Below, piece after piece: positions 7,388-16,649 of a stretch of DNA of 64,000 nt. The notes beneath the pieces were generated by a model that saw only the letters and a program-made list of their open reading frames with translations, did not search any database and was not told the origin of the DNA. Origin of the DNA: DTU013 sp964490975 (GTDB lineage Bacteria; Bacillota; Clostridia; Acetivibrionales; DTU013); assembly GCA_964490975.1 (NCBI GenBank), contig CAZBEQ010000017.1, positions 1 to 64,000 on the forward strand, given 5' to 3'. The number at the start of each line of letters is the position of its first letter. The first letter of the stretch is position 1. Position numbers and translations under genes: made by a program.

Positions 7388-9192
7388 ACAGCCTCAGCCT
7401 CCTCTTTATAATAATGGCTTTGAATTTCATAAAGCTGAAAATATCTTCCATTTATTCTCATGAGCTCTTCATGCGTTCCCTCTTCAACGATGCGACCGTT
7501 TTCAATAAACAGTATCCGGTCACAAAAACGGGTGCTTGCAAGCCTGTGAGATATAAAAACCGAGGTTTTTCCCTTAACCATTTCGTTATATTTTTGATAT
7601 ATATTGCTTTCAGCAATCGGGTCAAGGGCGGCCGTAGGTTCATCAAGGATAAGAAACCTACCGTTTTTATAGAGCGCGCGGGCCAAAGCCAGCCTTTGGA
7701 TCTCACCGCCCGACAGATCTACGGCATCCGGGTAAAGTCCCCTTACGAGATAGGTATCCTTGCCTTGCGGCAAACCATTTACCCTATCAATAAAGCCGGA
7801 TTGCTCAAGTGCATTGTGCAAGCGAACTTCGTCAATTCCGTCCGGTGTTGCTGCAATGTTTTGTCCGACAGTCATCGGCAGGATGGAGATATCCTGAAAG
7901 ACTGCCGAGAAAACCGAGTAATATTCATCGATATTGTATTCGTCTATCAGCCTTCCGCCTGCGAGTATAACACCCTTGGTCGGCCTGTACAGCCCACATA
8001 TGAGTTTTACGATCGTTGTTTTACCAGCTCCGTTCAACCCCACAACAGCGAGCTTTTCACCTTTGCGGATCTTAAAGCTCAAATCGGAAATGATTTCCTT
8101 GTCTGTGCCTGAAAATGTATAACTGACATTCTTGAACTCGATGGGAAATGAATCGTTTGGCACTGGCACACCCGCTCCGGTATTGTTTTTATTCTGATGG
8201 TCGAGATATTCGCGCATTTCATTAAAACCGGTATTAATACGGTCAAACCAGTAGAGATTATTCACAATACCGTCAAACCACGTGCTGAATCCGCCGATTA
8301 TGCCGAAATACAGCACATAATCGGCAACCGGCATTCCTTTCTCATACATTAAATAAACCAACAGGCCGAAAGCTATACCTTCCCTCAATAGAGACAGAAA
8401 TAAGCTGAGAATGTCTATGCCAAGCCCATATTTCTCTTCCTTGCGCTGCCAATCCATGCGCTGGTGAAGCACGTCCGCAAAGACCAATTGAAACCAGCCT
8501 GTCATACTATAAAGCCTTATATCCTTTGCCGGTGCAAGATCACCGGAGCTGGACTCAAGATATTCCTTTTTACGGTCTATGGGAATCCAATTATCCTTAT
8601 TCTTATGATTCCACGCCGTGGTACATTTCATGATGAAGTAGCTTGAAATGGTGGTCACGCAAATCGTCAGTAAAATCATGGGGTGAAGCATAAAGATCAC
8701 CGCGGCGTACGATACCAATCCGATCATATTCCCGATGAACGATGAGAGTGTGTCTATGGCTTTACGTGCGCCGGATTGATCGCTTCCGCAATTCATCAAA
8801 GCCTTGATTCCATCCGATAGTCCCTTCGGGCTCTCATTATACTCGTAGTCGTGCGCTATTGATGCCTCAGTAATAATCTCTTGATATTTGAAGTCATTGA
8901 TGAATTCCATACGTCTGTTCTGACCGTTCAGATAATTGAGGATAACCATACAGGCAGCTGTTGCGGCACATAACAGTAGGATTGAAACAGCGATATTGCT
9001 CATATCCGCCCCGCTGCCCACAGAAGACACGACGGTTCTTGACAGTACCAATCCCAGAAAGGGTATTGCTACAATAAACGGAGCGCGCAGGAAGGTCAGG
9101 ATTGTAGTTTTCCTATCCCAATACCACATTTTTCCCAACATGAACTTAACATTGTTCCAAAAAGAGTACTTCAATTTCTGTTTTGCTTCCAC
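7384..9192 (-). CDS. ABC exporter half-transporter (permease + ATPase), first subunit
   Basis: 602 residues with an exporter-type membrane domain (about 1-335) and an ATP-binding domain. Walker A is GLNGAGKTTIVKL, the signature is LSGGEIQRLALARAL and Walker B is FLILDEPTAALDP, followed by FISHRLAS. Start is GTG at 9192 behind GGCGAGGTGAG. It is the first gene of a pair with the next half-transporter and lies 120 bases after the sensor-kinase gene on the same strand, so co-transcription with the kinase and regulator is possible. Both nucleotide-binding domains look competent, unlike heterodimers that carry one degenerate site. Confidence 0.9.
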   Translation of the reverse strand: MEAKQKLKYSFWNNVKFMLGKMWYWDRKTTILTFLRAPFIVAIPFLGLVLSRTVVSSVGSGADMSNIAVSILLLCAATAACMVILNYLNGQNRRMEFINDFKYQEIITEASIAHDYEYNESPKGLSDGIKALMNCGSDQSGARKAIDTLSSFIGNMIGLVSYAAVIFMLHPMILLTICVTTISSYFIMKCTTAWNHKNKDNWIPIDRKKEYLESSSGDLAPAKDIRLYSMTGWFQLVFADVLHQRMDWQRKEEKYGLGIDILSLFLSLLREGIAFGLLVYLMYEKGMPVADYVLYFGIIGGFSTWFDGIVNNLYWFDRINTGFNEMREYLDHQNKNNTGAGVPVPNDSFPIEFKNVSYTFSGTDKEIISDLSFKIRKGEKLAVVGLNGAGKTTIVKLICGLYRPTKGVILAGGRLIDEYNIDEYYSVFSAVFQDISILPMTVGQNIAATPDGIDEVRLHNALEQSGFIDRVNGLPQGKDTYLVRGLYPDAVDLSGGEIQRLALARALYKNGRFLILDEPTAALDPIAESNIYQKYNEMVKGKTSVFISHRLASTRFCDRILFIENGRIVEEGTHEELMRINGRYFQLYEIQSHYYKEEAEAV

Positions 9193-9312
9193 TTGTTCTC
9201 ACCTCGCCTTAATACTACTGCGGCACTTCCGTCTTATGGCTGTTTTAGCACAAACGGTATCACTTGAAGCACGAGTGGCAAATTGGTGAAGCGGCAGACA
9301 TCTCCCGCCCCA

Positions 9313-10047
9313 TTACAATGGCAGCATGATCTCTGTGGCAAACACGCCTTCTTCATGCTGGCGGTTCACATATCCGTCGTATTTTTCTGCGATCCTGTCG
9401 ACACGCATAAGACCAAACCCGTGCGTTGCGGAATCCTTCGTAGATATATAGGCTTTGCCGTTTTTCTTTATCTCGCCGCCCATAGAGTTTGAAACAGATA
9501 TATAGAGCTGTCCTTTAAGCTTGCCAATATAAACACGAATAAACCTGTCAGCTTCATTCGCCTGTTTAAGACAGGCCTCCATAGCGTTATCCAGCAGGTT
9601 GCCAATGATTACACAGAGGTCGATCTCAGAGACCTTCAGCTCTTCTGGTACGGTGGCTTTTGCAGTAATGCTGATGTTTTTAGACTTGGCAAGAGAAATT
9701 TTACTGTTCAGAATAGCATCAACCATTATATTACCGGTTCTCAACATGGTATCAACAGTTGTCAAATCAGTATCGAGTTTATCCAGGTAGTTTTTCAGCT
9801 CTTCAACCTGGCTTAGTGTCAGATGGGCTTTCATAGTCTGGATATGGTTATGGTAATCATGCCGCCACCCACGCATTTGTCTGTAAATGTTCTCAACCTC
9901 ATCGTAATGCTTGTTGATAAGATCACTCTGGTATGCTGATATCCGCTTGTCCACAAGCTTATGCATGTATGTACGCAAAAGCAGAAAAGCCGCCGCAATA
10001 ATTACCGCACAACAAAGAATAATAATAGGATACGCAAGATTTTCCAT
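9313..10047 (-). CDS. AgrC-like GHKL sensor histidine kinase, short membrane part
   Basis: 244 residues. One N-terminal membrane helix (about 5-25, AYPIIILCCAVIIAAAFLLL), then the phospho-acceptor helix RHDYHNHIQTMKAHL (His about 63) and a GHKL ATP-binding domain with GNLLDNAMEAC and HGFGLMRV. AgrC proteins normally have five to six membrane helices for peptide sensing; this one keeps only one, so it cannot sense in the usual way and may rely on a partner, perhaps the adjacent exporter (inference). Its ATG shares one base with the stop of the frame-corrected LytTR regulator (TGATG), so the two belong to one operon. Confidence 0.85.
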   Translation of the reverse strand: MENLAYPIIILCCAVIIAAAFLLLRTYMHKLVDKRISAYQSDLINKHYDEVENIYRQMRGWRHDYHNHIQTMKAHLTLSQVEELKNYLDKLDTDLTTVDTMLRTGNIMVDAILNSKISLAKSKNISITAKATVPEELKVSEIDLCVIIGNLLDNAMEACLKQANEADRFIRVYIGKLKGQLYISVSNSMGGEIKKNGKAYISTKDSATHGFGLMRVDRIAEKYDGYVNRQHEEGVFATEIMLPL

Positions 10048-10762
10048 CAGTCGGCCTCCCTATTAAAGCTGATAAACGACTGATTCACTTTTCCGTATAA
10101 TCGCCGGGACAGCGGTATTTTAATATTATTATCAAGTATGACTTCGTTCTTAGTTATTCGATTGATATATTTTAATCCGACAATGTATGAACGATGACAG
10201 CGAATGAAACCCCCTCGTCCAAAGCTTTTTCAAGCTCCGATATAGACAGGCTGGCAGTAATTTTGTCATCATTTGTTGTAATCTCAACCGTATGCGCAAA
10301 GCTTTCTGCATAAACAATACTCCCTACAGGAATGCGGACACTTTCACCATCTGCCTTGAGAAGTATTGCTTTTTCAACCCTGTTAAGCCTTTTGCAGGCT
10401 TTATCCAGCACATCAAAAAGCTTTTGCTCATTAATGGGCTTCATAAGATAATGCAGCGCCGATACCTCGTAGCCTTCCGCCATAAAGTCCGGATATCCGG
10501 TGATAAATACAATTTGCACCGAATCATTATCCTGCCGTATTTGCTTTGCGAGTTCCATACCACTCATATTCTTCATCTGGATATCGAGTAAAAGTATGTC
10601 AACGGACTTATCCTCGGCATAGTGAAAAAGGAAGCTTTCCGCACTATCAAACGTAAGTACTTTAACAGCTTTTTTGTTTGTACCTGCCCACTTGTCTATA
10701 AGCTTACTCAGATATTTAGTTTCAGTAATTTCATCATCGCAAATTGCGAATTTTACTATCAT
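10047..10762 (-). pseudogene. LytTR-family response regulator, frameshifted in the DNA-binding domain
   Basis: The true start is ATG at 10762 (MIVKFAICDDE). The receiver domain is complete: CDDE, acceptor Asp in ILLLDIQMKNMSG, Thr in VFITGY and Lys in YLMKPI. The LytTR domain starts normally (ILLKADGESVRIP, then IVYAES) but the frame breaks at a five-C run at 10210-10214 (five G on the coding strand) and stops after HTLSD at 10172. Reading on in the next frame gives the classic LytTR end FIRCHRSYIVGLKYINRI and a stop at 10049-10047 that overlaps the start of the kinase. Adding one G (or removing two) restores a normal regulator of about 238 residues. It is either a recent inactivating slip, phase variation, or a sequencing error. 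Confidence 0.85.
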
Positions 10763-10873
10763 ACCTATACTCCAGACTGGCTGATATTTCACGAATACCA
10801 TTCGCTCCGATTTAAATTCCCTAACTGTACGGAAAGATAACCTACTTAATATCGGCAAAATCGTTAGTATTTT

Positions 10874-11320
10874 TTAATATATCACTTTCAGCGATTTGTG
10901 CAACTTTATTTGGCTCTTCAAATATAGGGCTATGTGCTGAATTTCTAAAAAGATATAGTCATTCTCCTCAAGCTTCCTTAAGGTTTTATCATCACCTGCT
11001 TTTAAGTAATAGTCCAGCTTATATTCATACGCCAATCTCTCCGACTCACCCTGACAAGTAACTTGCGCAACTGCTATGTATGCATTATAGAGCTGTGGTG
11101 CCTTTTGCGCGGCCTGAATGCTGAAATAGGTTCCCCATGAATGCGCCATAAGGTAGATTTTATTCTGACTAAAACGCTCGCGCAGATAATTTGTCACTGT
11201 AATTGTATCTTCAATATACTGATCAACTGTTATAGTGTTTTGATCAATATTACTGCTATAAGATAATCCTGCTCCTCTCTGATCCCACAGCACCACGCGG
11301 TAGATCCAAAATTCATTCGT
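10874..11320 (-). pseudogene. Truncated alpha/beta hydrolase (proline-iminopeptidase-like)
   Basis: The readable part starts in FWIYRVVLWDQRGAG, contains the nucleophile elbow AHSWGT (Ser in the serine-hydrolase position) and ends after 140 residues in an unrelated lysine-rich tail. Hydrolases of this family have about 300 residues; the N-terminal oxyanion motif HGGPG, the cap and the catalytic Asp and His are absent. The homologous frame extends a few codons upstream of the first GTG, up to about 11320, where a stop is met. It is therefore cut at both ends. It lies between two signalling operons, which fits a region that has lost genes. Confidence 0.75.
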
Positions 11321-11409
11321 TTCTATTCCGCTTTTTTAAAGGAATTTAATCTTATATTGTCGAATAGTGGCATATTGCATTATGTAGTTTTGATCAGGGG
11401 GACGCAGGA

Positions 11410-13071
11410 ATGAAGAGCGATGTAACTGATAAAATTTTTGAAAGAGAAACAGAAGTACTCAATGAAGCCGAAAAAGCTCTACAACTCTCTGAATTTAAAG
11501 AAAATCCAATTTTCCCGACCTTTAAGAAATTAGCGGATGATTATAAAAAGCTTTTTCGTCAGAGCGTAAAACTAGTCACTATAGGAGACACCCAGCAGGA
11601 ATACCTTTATAAGCTGCAGGGCGATTTGAAGAATATCCTTGATAATATGGGACAGGGAATATTTACGACAGATGACAATCTGATGATTACTGATACCTAT
11701 AGTACGGAATGTATCAATATCTTCGGGCAGGAAATAGGGGGCAGGAAATTTTCTGACATTCTCAGGCCTTATAATTCCGCGGATAGCATCCAGGTGATGG
11801 AGCAGATACTGAATAAGGATTTTCTCGGGGAGGATGAGTTTAAGAAAAAAGTGCTCCTTCTTCTGCTTCCTGATGAGGTTGCCTATAAAAGCAAACTATT
11901 AAGCATTAAATATATGGTTGTTCAGGAGACATCCAAAAAGAAGTCCAAAGACTTATTTATGATTGTTCTTACCGATATCACCGAAAAAAAGCAGCTTGCC
12001 GCAAGAGTTGAGGAAGAGCAGCAGTTATTGAAAATGGTGGTTCGGATTGTCTCGGATAAAAGCGGATTTAAGAGATGTGTCATGGAATATGAGAACTTCT
12101 GTAAGTTGTTTATGCCTTCTTTCATTGAGAGTACTACGATAAATAAAACGTCGCTTTATGAGGCTTTACGGAAAGTACATACCTTCAAAGGCGATTTTTC
12201 CCTGTTTCAAATGCAGGATCTTGTAAATGAATTGAGCGGGATTGAGCTGTCCCTTCTGGAGCTAGTTGACAATTATGGCAGCCTGAAACTGGAACAGATT
12301 AAGGAAACAATACTGAAGTACAGCTTTTACGAGGGGCTCGAACGGTCCCTGAATAAAGTTCGGAGTGCTGTAAGCTTTGATCTGCTTGAGAAAGATGAAA
12401 TCGTTATAGAAAGAGACAAATTACAGCGTATGGAAGAGAAATTGAAAGCTGCTCAAGATGAAACTTCGGAAATGCTGCTGAAAGAAATAAAAGCTCTTCA
12501 ATTTTGCGAGTTTAAAAGCCTTCTGCATATGTATCCTGAATATGTGCTGAGGCTTGCAGACCGTAATGGAAAACTTGTAACACCATTTGAAATAAATTGC
12601 TCCAAAGAAATATTAGTAGATCAATCTTACTATTATAATTTTGCAAGAACACTTGTAAATGTTTTCAGAAATGCAGTAAGTCATGGCATAGAAGAACCTG
12701 GCCTCAGAGTGTCATGCGGTAAAAATGAGTCTGGGGAGATACATTGTTCGGTAGATAAGGCAGATGGCTGGATTCTATTACAAATATCCGATGACGGAAA
12801 GGGAATCGACACCGAGGGATTAAGACAAGCCGCAATGGAAAAAGGTATTTGGCAAGACCAAAGCACAAGCAGCAATAATAATGGGGATCTGGTAAAACTG
12901 ATTTTTGCGGACGGTATTTCAACTGCAGCAAAAAGCGATGACCTTTCGGGTCTGGGAGAAGGTCTTGCTGCGGTATATCAAGAGGTTGAAAGGCTGGACG
13001 GCAGGATTGAGGTAGAAACAAAGGAAGGCAGGGGAACAATTTTTAAATTTTTCCTGCCCCTGAAATACTGA
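11410..13071 (+). CDS. CheA-like hybrid kinase: helical SiaD-type N-domain, PAS-like, Hpt and CheA-type ATPase
   Basis: 553 residues, soluble. Residues about 15-75 form a helical domain that aligns without gaps to the N terminus of the diguanylate cyclase encoded downstream (LSEFK, TFKKL, IGDTQQ). A PAS-like domain (about 75-195) follows. An Hpt domain carries the phospho-acceptor in VHTFKGDFSLF (His about 257). The ATP-binding domain has NAVSHGIEEP, as in CheA, then ISDDGKGID and a G2 region GLGEGLAAV. The CheA P3 dimer and P5 coupling domains are missing. It probably phosphorylates the receiver-STAS protein encoded 25 bases downstream. First gene of a six-gene Sia-type operon; ATG 11410 lies after AGGGGG. 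The combination is unusual for a Sia locus. Confidence 0.85.
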   Translation: MKSDVTDKIFERETEVLNEAEKALQLSEFKENPIFPTFKKLADDYKKLFRQSVKLVTIGDTQQEYLYKLQGDLKNILDNMGQGIFTTDDNLMITDTYSTECINIFGQEIGGRKFSDILRPYNSADSIQVMEQILNKDFLGEDEFKKKVLLLLLPDEVAYKSKLLSIKYMVVQETSKKKSKDLFMIVLTDITEKKQLAARVEEEQQLLKMVVRIVSDKSGFKRCVMEYENFCKLFMPSFIESTTINKTSLYEALRKVHTFKGDFSLFQMQDLVNELSGIELSLLELVDNYGSLKLEQIKETILKYSFYEGLERSLNKVRSAVSFDLLEKDEIVIERDKLQRMEEKLKAAQDETSEMLLKEIKALQFCEFKSLLHMYPEYVLRLADRNGKLVTPFEINCSKEILVDQSYYYNFARTLVNVFRNAVSHGIEEPGLRVSCGKNESGEIHCSVDKADGWILLQISDDGKGIDTEGLRQAAMEKGIWQDQSTSSNNNGDLVKLIFADGISTAAKSDDLSGLGEGLAAVYQEVERLDGRIEVETKEGRGTIFKFFLPLKY

Positions 13072-13096
13072 TTTTGAAATCATGAACATGTGAGGG

Positions 13097-13864
13097 ATGT
13101 CAGTGGCAAAGATATTGATTGTTGATGATTCGAGTATTGTTCGGTATCGATTAAAGAAATTATTGACAGATAGCGGACATCAAGTGGTTGACGAAGCGGA
13201 GAACGGCCTTCAGGCAGTCTCGAAGGTTCGAGAGTTTGATCCGGATATTGTCACCCTGGATATCACCATGCCTAAAATGGATGGCTTGGAGGCGCTCAAA
13301 AAAATTCGCGCAGTTAATTCAAAAACAAAGGTTATTATGCTCAGCGCCATGGGACAAAGACTGGTAGTGCTGGATGCAATAAAAAACGGGGCCGACCATT
13401 TCATAGTCAAACCATTTGATGACTTTAAGGTAATGCAGATTATCCAGGAGGTTCTTAATTCGAAAAGCAGGGTGAGCAAGCCGACAACAAATGAGCCGGT
13501 CGTGAATGAAGAAAAAACTGTTTCTGACAAAAGCAGCATTTGTATTCAGGATAGATGCTTTGAAATTGTACGCATCGCCGATACATTTGTCGCAAAGATT
13601 TTATGTGACATGACGATTGCGGAGACGGATAGCTTTTCTTCTTTCTTGCATGGCTTATTAAACACACCGGATTTGAACATCATTTTTGATTTTGGCAAAT
13701 TTGAGAGACTTAATCCGCAATTGTTAGTGACAGTATCGCAATTTATTGATGAAGTCATAAATAAGAAAGGGAAATATTTACTATCTTCTGTCAACAATAA
13801 TTTCATCAATTACGTTAAATCGCTCGAGCTTGCTCATTTAGCCGAGTTTGTGAAGACTTACTGA
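13097..13864 (+). CDS. Receiver domain fused to a STAS-like domain
   Basis: 255 residues. Residues 1-122 are a standard receiver: ILIVDDSS, acceptor Asp in VTLDITMPKMDG, IMLSAMG and VKPFDD. After a polar linker, residues about 148-255 have the strand-helix pattern of a STAS (anti-anti-sigma) domain with IIFDFGKFERLNPQLLVTV; the usual DSSG phosphorylation loop is replaced by RLNPQ, so control by Ser phosphorylation is unlikely. In the operon it follows the CheA-like kinase and precedes cyclase and Sia genes, and so could connect phosphorelay input to the partner switch. GTG/ATG choice: ATG at 13097 follows GAGGGATGTC. The link to SiaB or the phosphatase is inferred. Confidence 0.8.
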   Translation: MSVAKILIVDDSSIVRYRLKKLLTDSGHQVVDEAENGLQAVSKVREFDPDIVTLDITMPKMDGLEALKKIRAVNSKTKVIMLSAMGQRLVVLDAIKNGADHFIVKPFDDFKVMQIIQEVLNSKSRVSKPTTNEPVVNEEKTVSDKSSICIQDRCFEIVRIADTFVAKILCDMTIAETDSFSSFLHGLLNTPDLNIIFDFGKFERLNPQLLVTVSQFIDEVINKKGKYLLSSVNNNFINYVKSLELAHLAEFVKTY

Positions 13865-13910
13865 TTTTGTTGATAAAATGAAATCCTAATCGCTTTTTAG
13901 GAGGTATACC

Positions 13911-14669
13911 TTGAAACTTGATTTATCCAACTTATTCAACGAGGAACTGCTGGAGTTGGAAAAAGCAGAAGCAATTTGTTTAAGCGAAGAATATAAAAGC
14001 GATAAGCTTTACCCGGCCTTTGAAAGGCTGACCTCAACATATGCGAAAAGTATCAAGTCAATGATGAAGCTTATGAAAATCAGCGATTCCCAGCAGGCGC
14101 ACCTGCAGCAAATAAAAGACGAATTGGGAAGAGAGATCAAAGAGAGAAAGAGAGTCGAGGAGAAGCTGGAATACTACGCATTTACTGATTCCATGACCGG
14201 GATCCCAAACAGGAGGACCGGGCTTATTCAGCTGGAAAAGGAACTGGATTCAAGCGCTATAAGCAAAAAACCCGTCTCCATATGTTTTTTGGATATTGAT
14301 GGGCTAAAGGATGTAAATGATGCTTATGGTCATAACGAAGGCGACTATCTGATTAATACTGTATCGCGGCTAATTAAGGATTCTCTTAGAGATGTGGATA
14401 GTGTGAGCCGAATGGGTGGCGATGAATTTTTGATCATTTTTCCGGATTGCAGGATGGAAGGCGCATATGAAGCCATTTCCCGTATTCAGATGAAAATGAA
14501 GCAGCATGATGAGATTAGTGGAAAGCCTTACAATTTACACTTCAGCTATGGAATAGAGGAAGTGAATGGCTATAACAGTATTCAACTGGATGAACTGATA
14601 AAAACAGCAGATAAGAAAATGTATATGAATAAAGTACTAAGGAAGGGAAATTCAAAAAAAACAGATTAA
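13911..14669 (+). CDS. siaD: SiaD-like diguanylate cyclase
   Basis: 252 residues, no membrane segment. The N-terminal helical region (about 10-85, with KISDSQQ) is the segment that in Pseudomonas SiaD receives the SiaC protein (family knowledge). A GGDEF domain covers about 88-250, with the active motif GGDEF at 169-173 and an intact inhibitory site RxxD (RDVD at 160-163), so it should make c-di-GMP from two GTP and be product-inhibited. Start is TTG at 13911 behind the perfect site AGGAGGT. It precedes the phosphatase, SiaB and SiaC genes, which strongly supports the SiaD role. The symbol is by analogy. Confidence 0.85.
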   Translation: MKLDLSNLFNEELLELEKAEAICLSEEYKSDKLYPAFERLTSTYAKSIKSMMKLMKISDSQQAHLQQIKDELGREIKERKRVEEKLEYYAFTDSMTGIPNRRTGLIQLEKELDSSAISKKPVSICFLDIDGLKDVNDAYGHNEGDYLINTVSRLIKDSLRDVDSVSRMGGDEFLIIFPDCRMEGAYEAISRIQMKMKQHDEISGKPYNLHFSYGIEEVNGYNSIQLDELIKTADKKMYMNKVLRKGNSKKTD

Positions 14670-14686
14670 GCTTGGAGGATAATGCA

Positions 14687-16597
14687 ATGAGAAGTAAAAG
14701 CAAAAGCATCAGAACAAAATACATCCTTTCCGGATTGGCAATATGCATGATATCGCTGATTTTAGTTTCTATTTTCAGCTATATCGTTTCCTATAATATC
14801 ACCGCGGAACAATCAAACATGAGAATACAGGAAGCTGCATTGAAGAATGCAGCAGAATTGGATTCCTGGTTTTTACAGAATGGAAAAACTGTCGAAGGCA
14901 TGGTTGAGGACATCGAAATTTCCGGAGATTACAGCGATGCTTCCCTGTTCAAACTGGTGAAAGGGAAGGTTGATATTTATAACAAGGACGTTCTGGACTA
15001 TTACATCGGCTTTGAGGATCCGGAAAGGAAAATGATAAGCGGAACTTCATGGGTGCCTGATGAAGGATATGACTGCCGCACAAGAGTTTGGTACAAGCAA
15101 GCATTGCAAAGCAAGGGTGTAGTTTATACCGAGCCATATGTGGATGCTCAGACAGGTAAAATAGTAATTACTATTTCAAAAGTACTAAAAAAAGACGGAA
15201 AGCTAATAGGGGTAGCTGCGGCTGATATAGTAATTACTAATGTAATTGATGTCGTCGAAAAGTATAATATCAATCAAAACAGCTATGCCTTTCTTTTGGA
15301 CGGTGACGGTAATTTTATCGCTCATCCCAATAAACTATTTGCGCCTGACGAAAATGGACTGAAAAATATCATGGAAACCCGTAAAACGGATTATTCCAAG
15401 CTGTCTAGTGCAATGAAAGGCAACACGGCTAACGCAATTAATATGACAGACTATGATGGCAATTCCAAGTATTTTATGATAAGTAAAATCAACTCCTGTA
15501 ATTGGTTTTTTGGTATAGCGGTTAATCAATCCGAGTATAAGAAGCCACTTGATAATTTGCTTTACGGTTTCGTTATTGCAATTCTTATCTCCATACTAGT
15601 CGGCATGGGGATCATGCTGAAACTTACAAGCGAAATGGTAAAGCCGATAAAGGCATTAAGCGATACGGTAAAGCTATTTTCAACGGAAGACATGTCCGTC
15701 CGTACTACCGTAAACTCGGAAGATGAAATTGGCCAACTGGGGAAAAATTTCAATCATATGGCAGAAACCATACAGGAGTACAGCCTTTCACTGGAAAGAA
15801 AGGTGGCTGACAGGACGAAAGAGTTGAAGGAAAAGAATGATAATATAATGGAAAGCATTGACTATGCCCAACGCCTCCAAAGGGCAATACTCCCGGATCT
15901 TCCCGGAAGTCTTGGAATAGATGAGAAAAAGTGCTTTGTGATATGGAAGCCAAGAGATATTGTCGGAGGCGACATGTACTGGTGCAGAGGCGATGAGTCC
16001 TGCACCCTGCTCGCCATTGTTGACTGTACGGGACATGGTGTTCCGGGCGCGCTTATGACCATGACCGTAAACTCCATTTTGGACAGCCTTCCGCGTAATC
16101 TAAAAGACATACTGCCTTCTGAAGTGTTAAATCTTATAAATATCCGGTTGAAAGAAACACTCAGACAGGAGAACGAAAATTCGACTGCCGACGATGGAGC
16201 TGACATAGCCCTGTGCCGGATCGATAAGGAACACAAAAAGATTATGTTCTCAGGAGCAAAATTATCCATGTTTGTTTCATGCGACGGCGAGGTTCTGGAA
16301 TACAAGGGCGTAAGGAGCAGCGTAGGTTACTCCAGGCAGAGGAATATTTCTTATGAGGATTATGAGATTGAATGGAAAGATGGAAGCAAGCTGTATTTTA
16401 CAACCGATGGGTTGCTTGATCAGAATATTGAGGAGGAAAAGGGAGGATTGGGGAAAAAGGGCTTTATTGAGCTCATTCAGGCCATTTGCAACAATACGTT
16501 AAGTGAACAAAAAAAGACGGTTGAAGACCTGATATCCGAACGACTGTTAAAGGTTGAGCAAAGAGATGACATAACTGTACTCGCAATCGAAATGTAG
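14687..16597 (+). CDS. siaA: SiaA-like membrane PP2C phosphatase (Cache-HAMP-SpoIIE)
   Basis: 636 residues. TM helix 1 at about 13-33, an extracellular double-Cache sensor domain (about 35-285, with WYKQAL and YTEPYVDAQTG), TM helix 2 at about 290-312, HAMP, a short coiled coil (RKVADRTKELKEKN) and a PP2C/SpoIIE phosphatase domain from about 370 to the end. Metal-binding motifs are visible: DIVGGDMYW, VDCTGHGVPGALMTM, DDGADIALC and RDDITVLAIEM. In the Sia system this enzyme removes phosphate from SiaC when an external signal is sensed, which allows SiaC to switch on the cyclase (family knowledge). ATG 14687 with GGAGGA seven bases upstream is preferred over the TTG at 14672. Confidence 0.88.
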   Translation: MRSKSKSIRTKYILSGLAICMISLILVSIFSYIVSYNITAEQSNMRIQEAALKNAAELDSWFLQNGKTVEGMVEDIEISGDYSDASLFKLVKGKVDIYNKDVLDYYIGFEDPERKMISGTSWVPDEGYDCRTRVWYKQALQSKGVVYTEPYVDAQTGKIVITISKVLKKDGKLIGVAAADIVITNVIDVVEKYNINQNSYAFLLDGDGNFIAHPNKLFAPDENGLKNIMETRKTDYSKLSSAMKGNTANAINMTDYDGNSKYFMISKINSCNWFFGIAVNQSEYKKPLDNLLYGFVIAILISILVGMGIMLKLTSEMVKPIKALSDTVKLFSTEDMSVRTTVNSEDEIGQLGKNFNHMAETIQEYSLSLERKVADRTKELKEKNDNIMESIDYAQRLQRAILPDLPGSLGIDEKKCFVIWKPRDIVGGDMYWCRGDESCTLLAIVDCTGHGVPGALMTMTVNSILDSLPRNLKDILPSEVLNLINIRLKETLRQENENSTADDGADIALCRIDKEHKKIMFSGAKLSMFVSCDGEVLEYKGVRSSVGYSRQRNISYEDYEIEWKDGSKLYFTTDGLLDQNIEEEKGGLGKKGFIELIQAICNNTLSEQKKTVEDLISERLLKVEQRDDITVLAIEM

Positions 16598-16649
16598 TAC
16601 GGTACAGGAAATATGGAATTAATGGTATTATAGTATAGGAGGCTACAGG

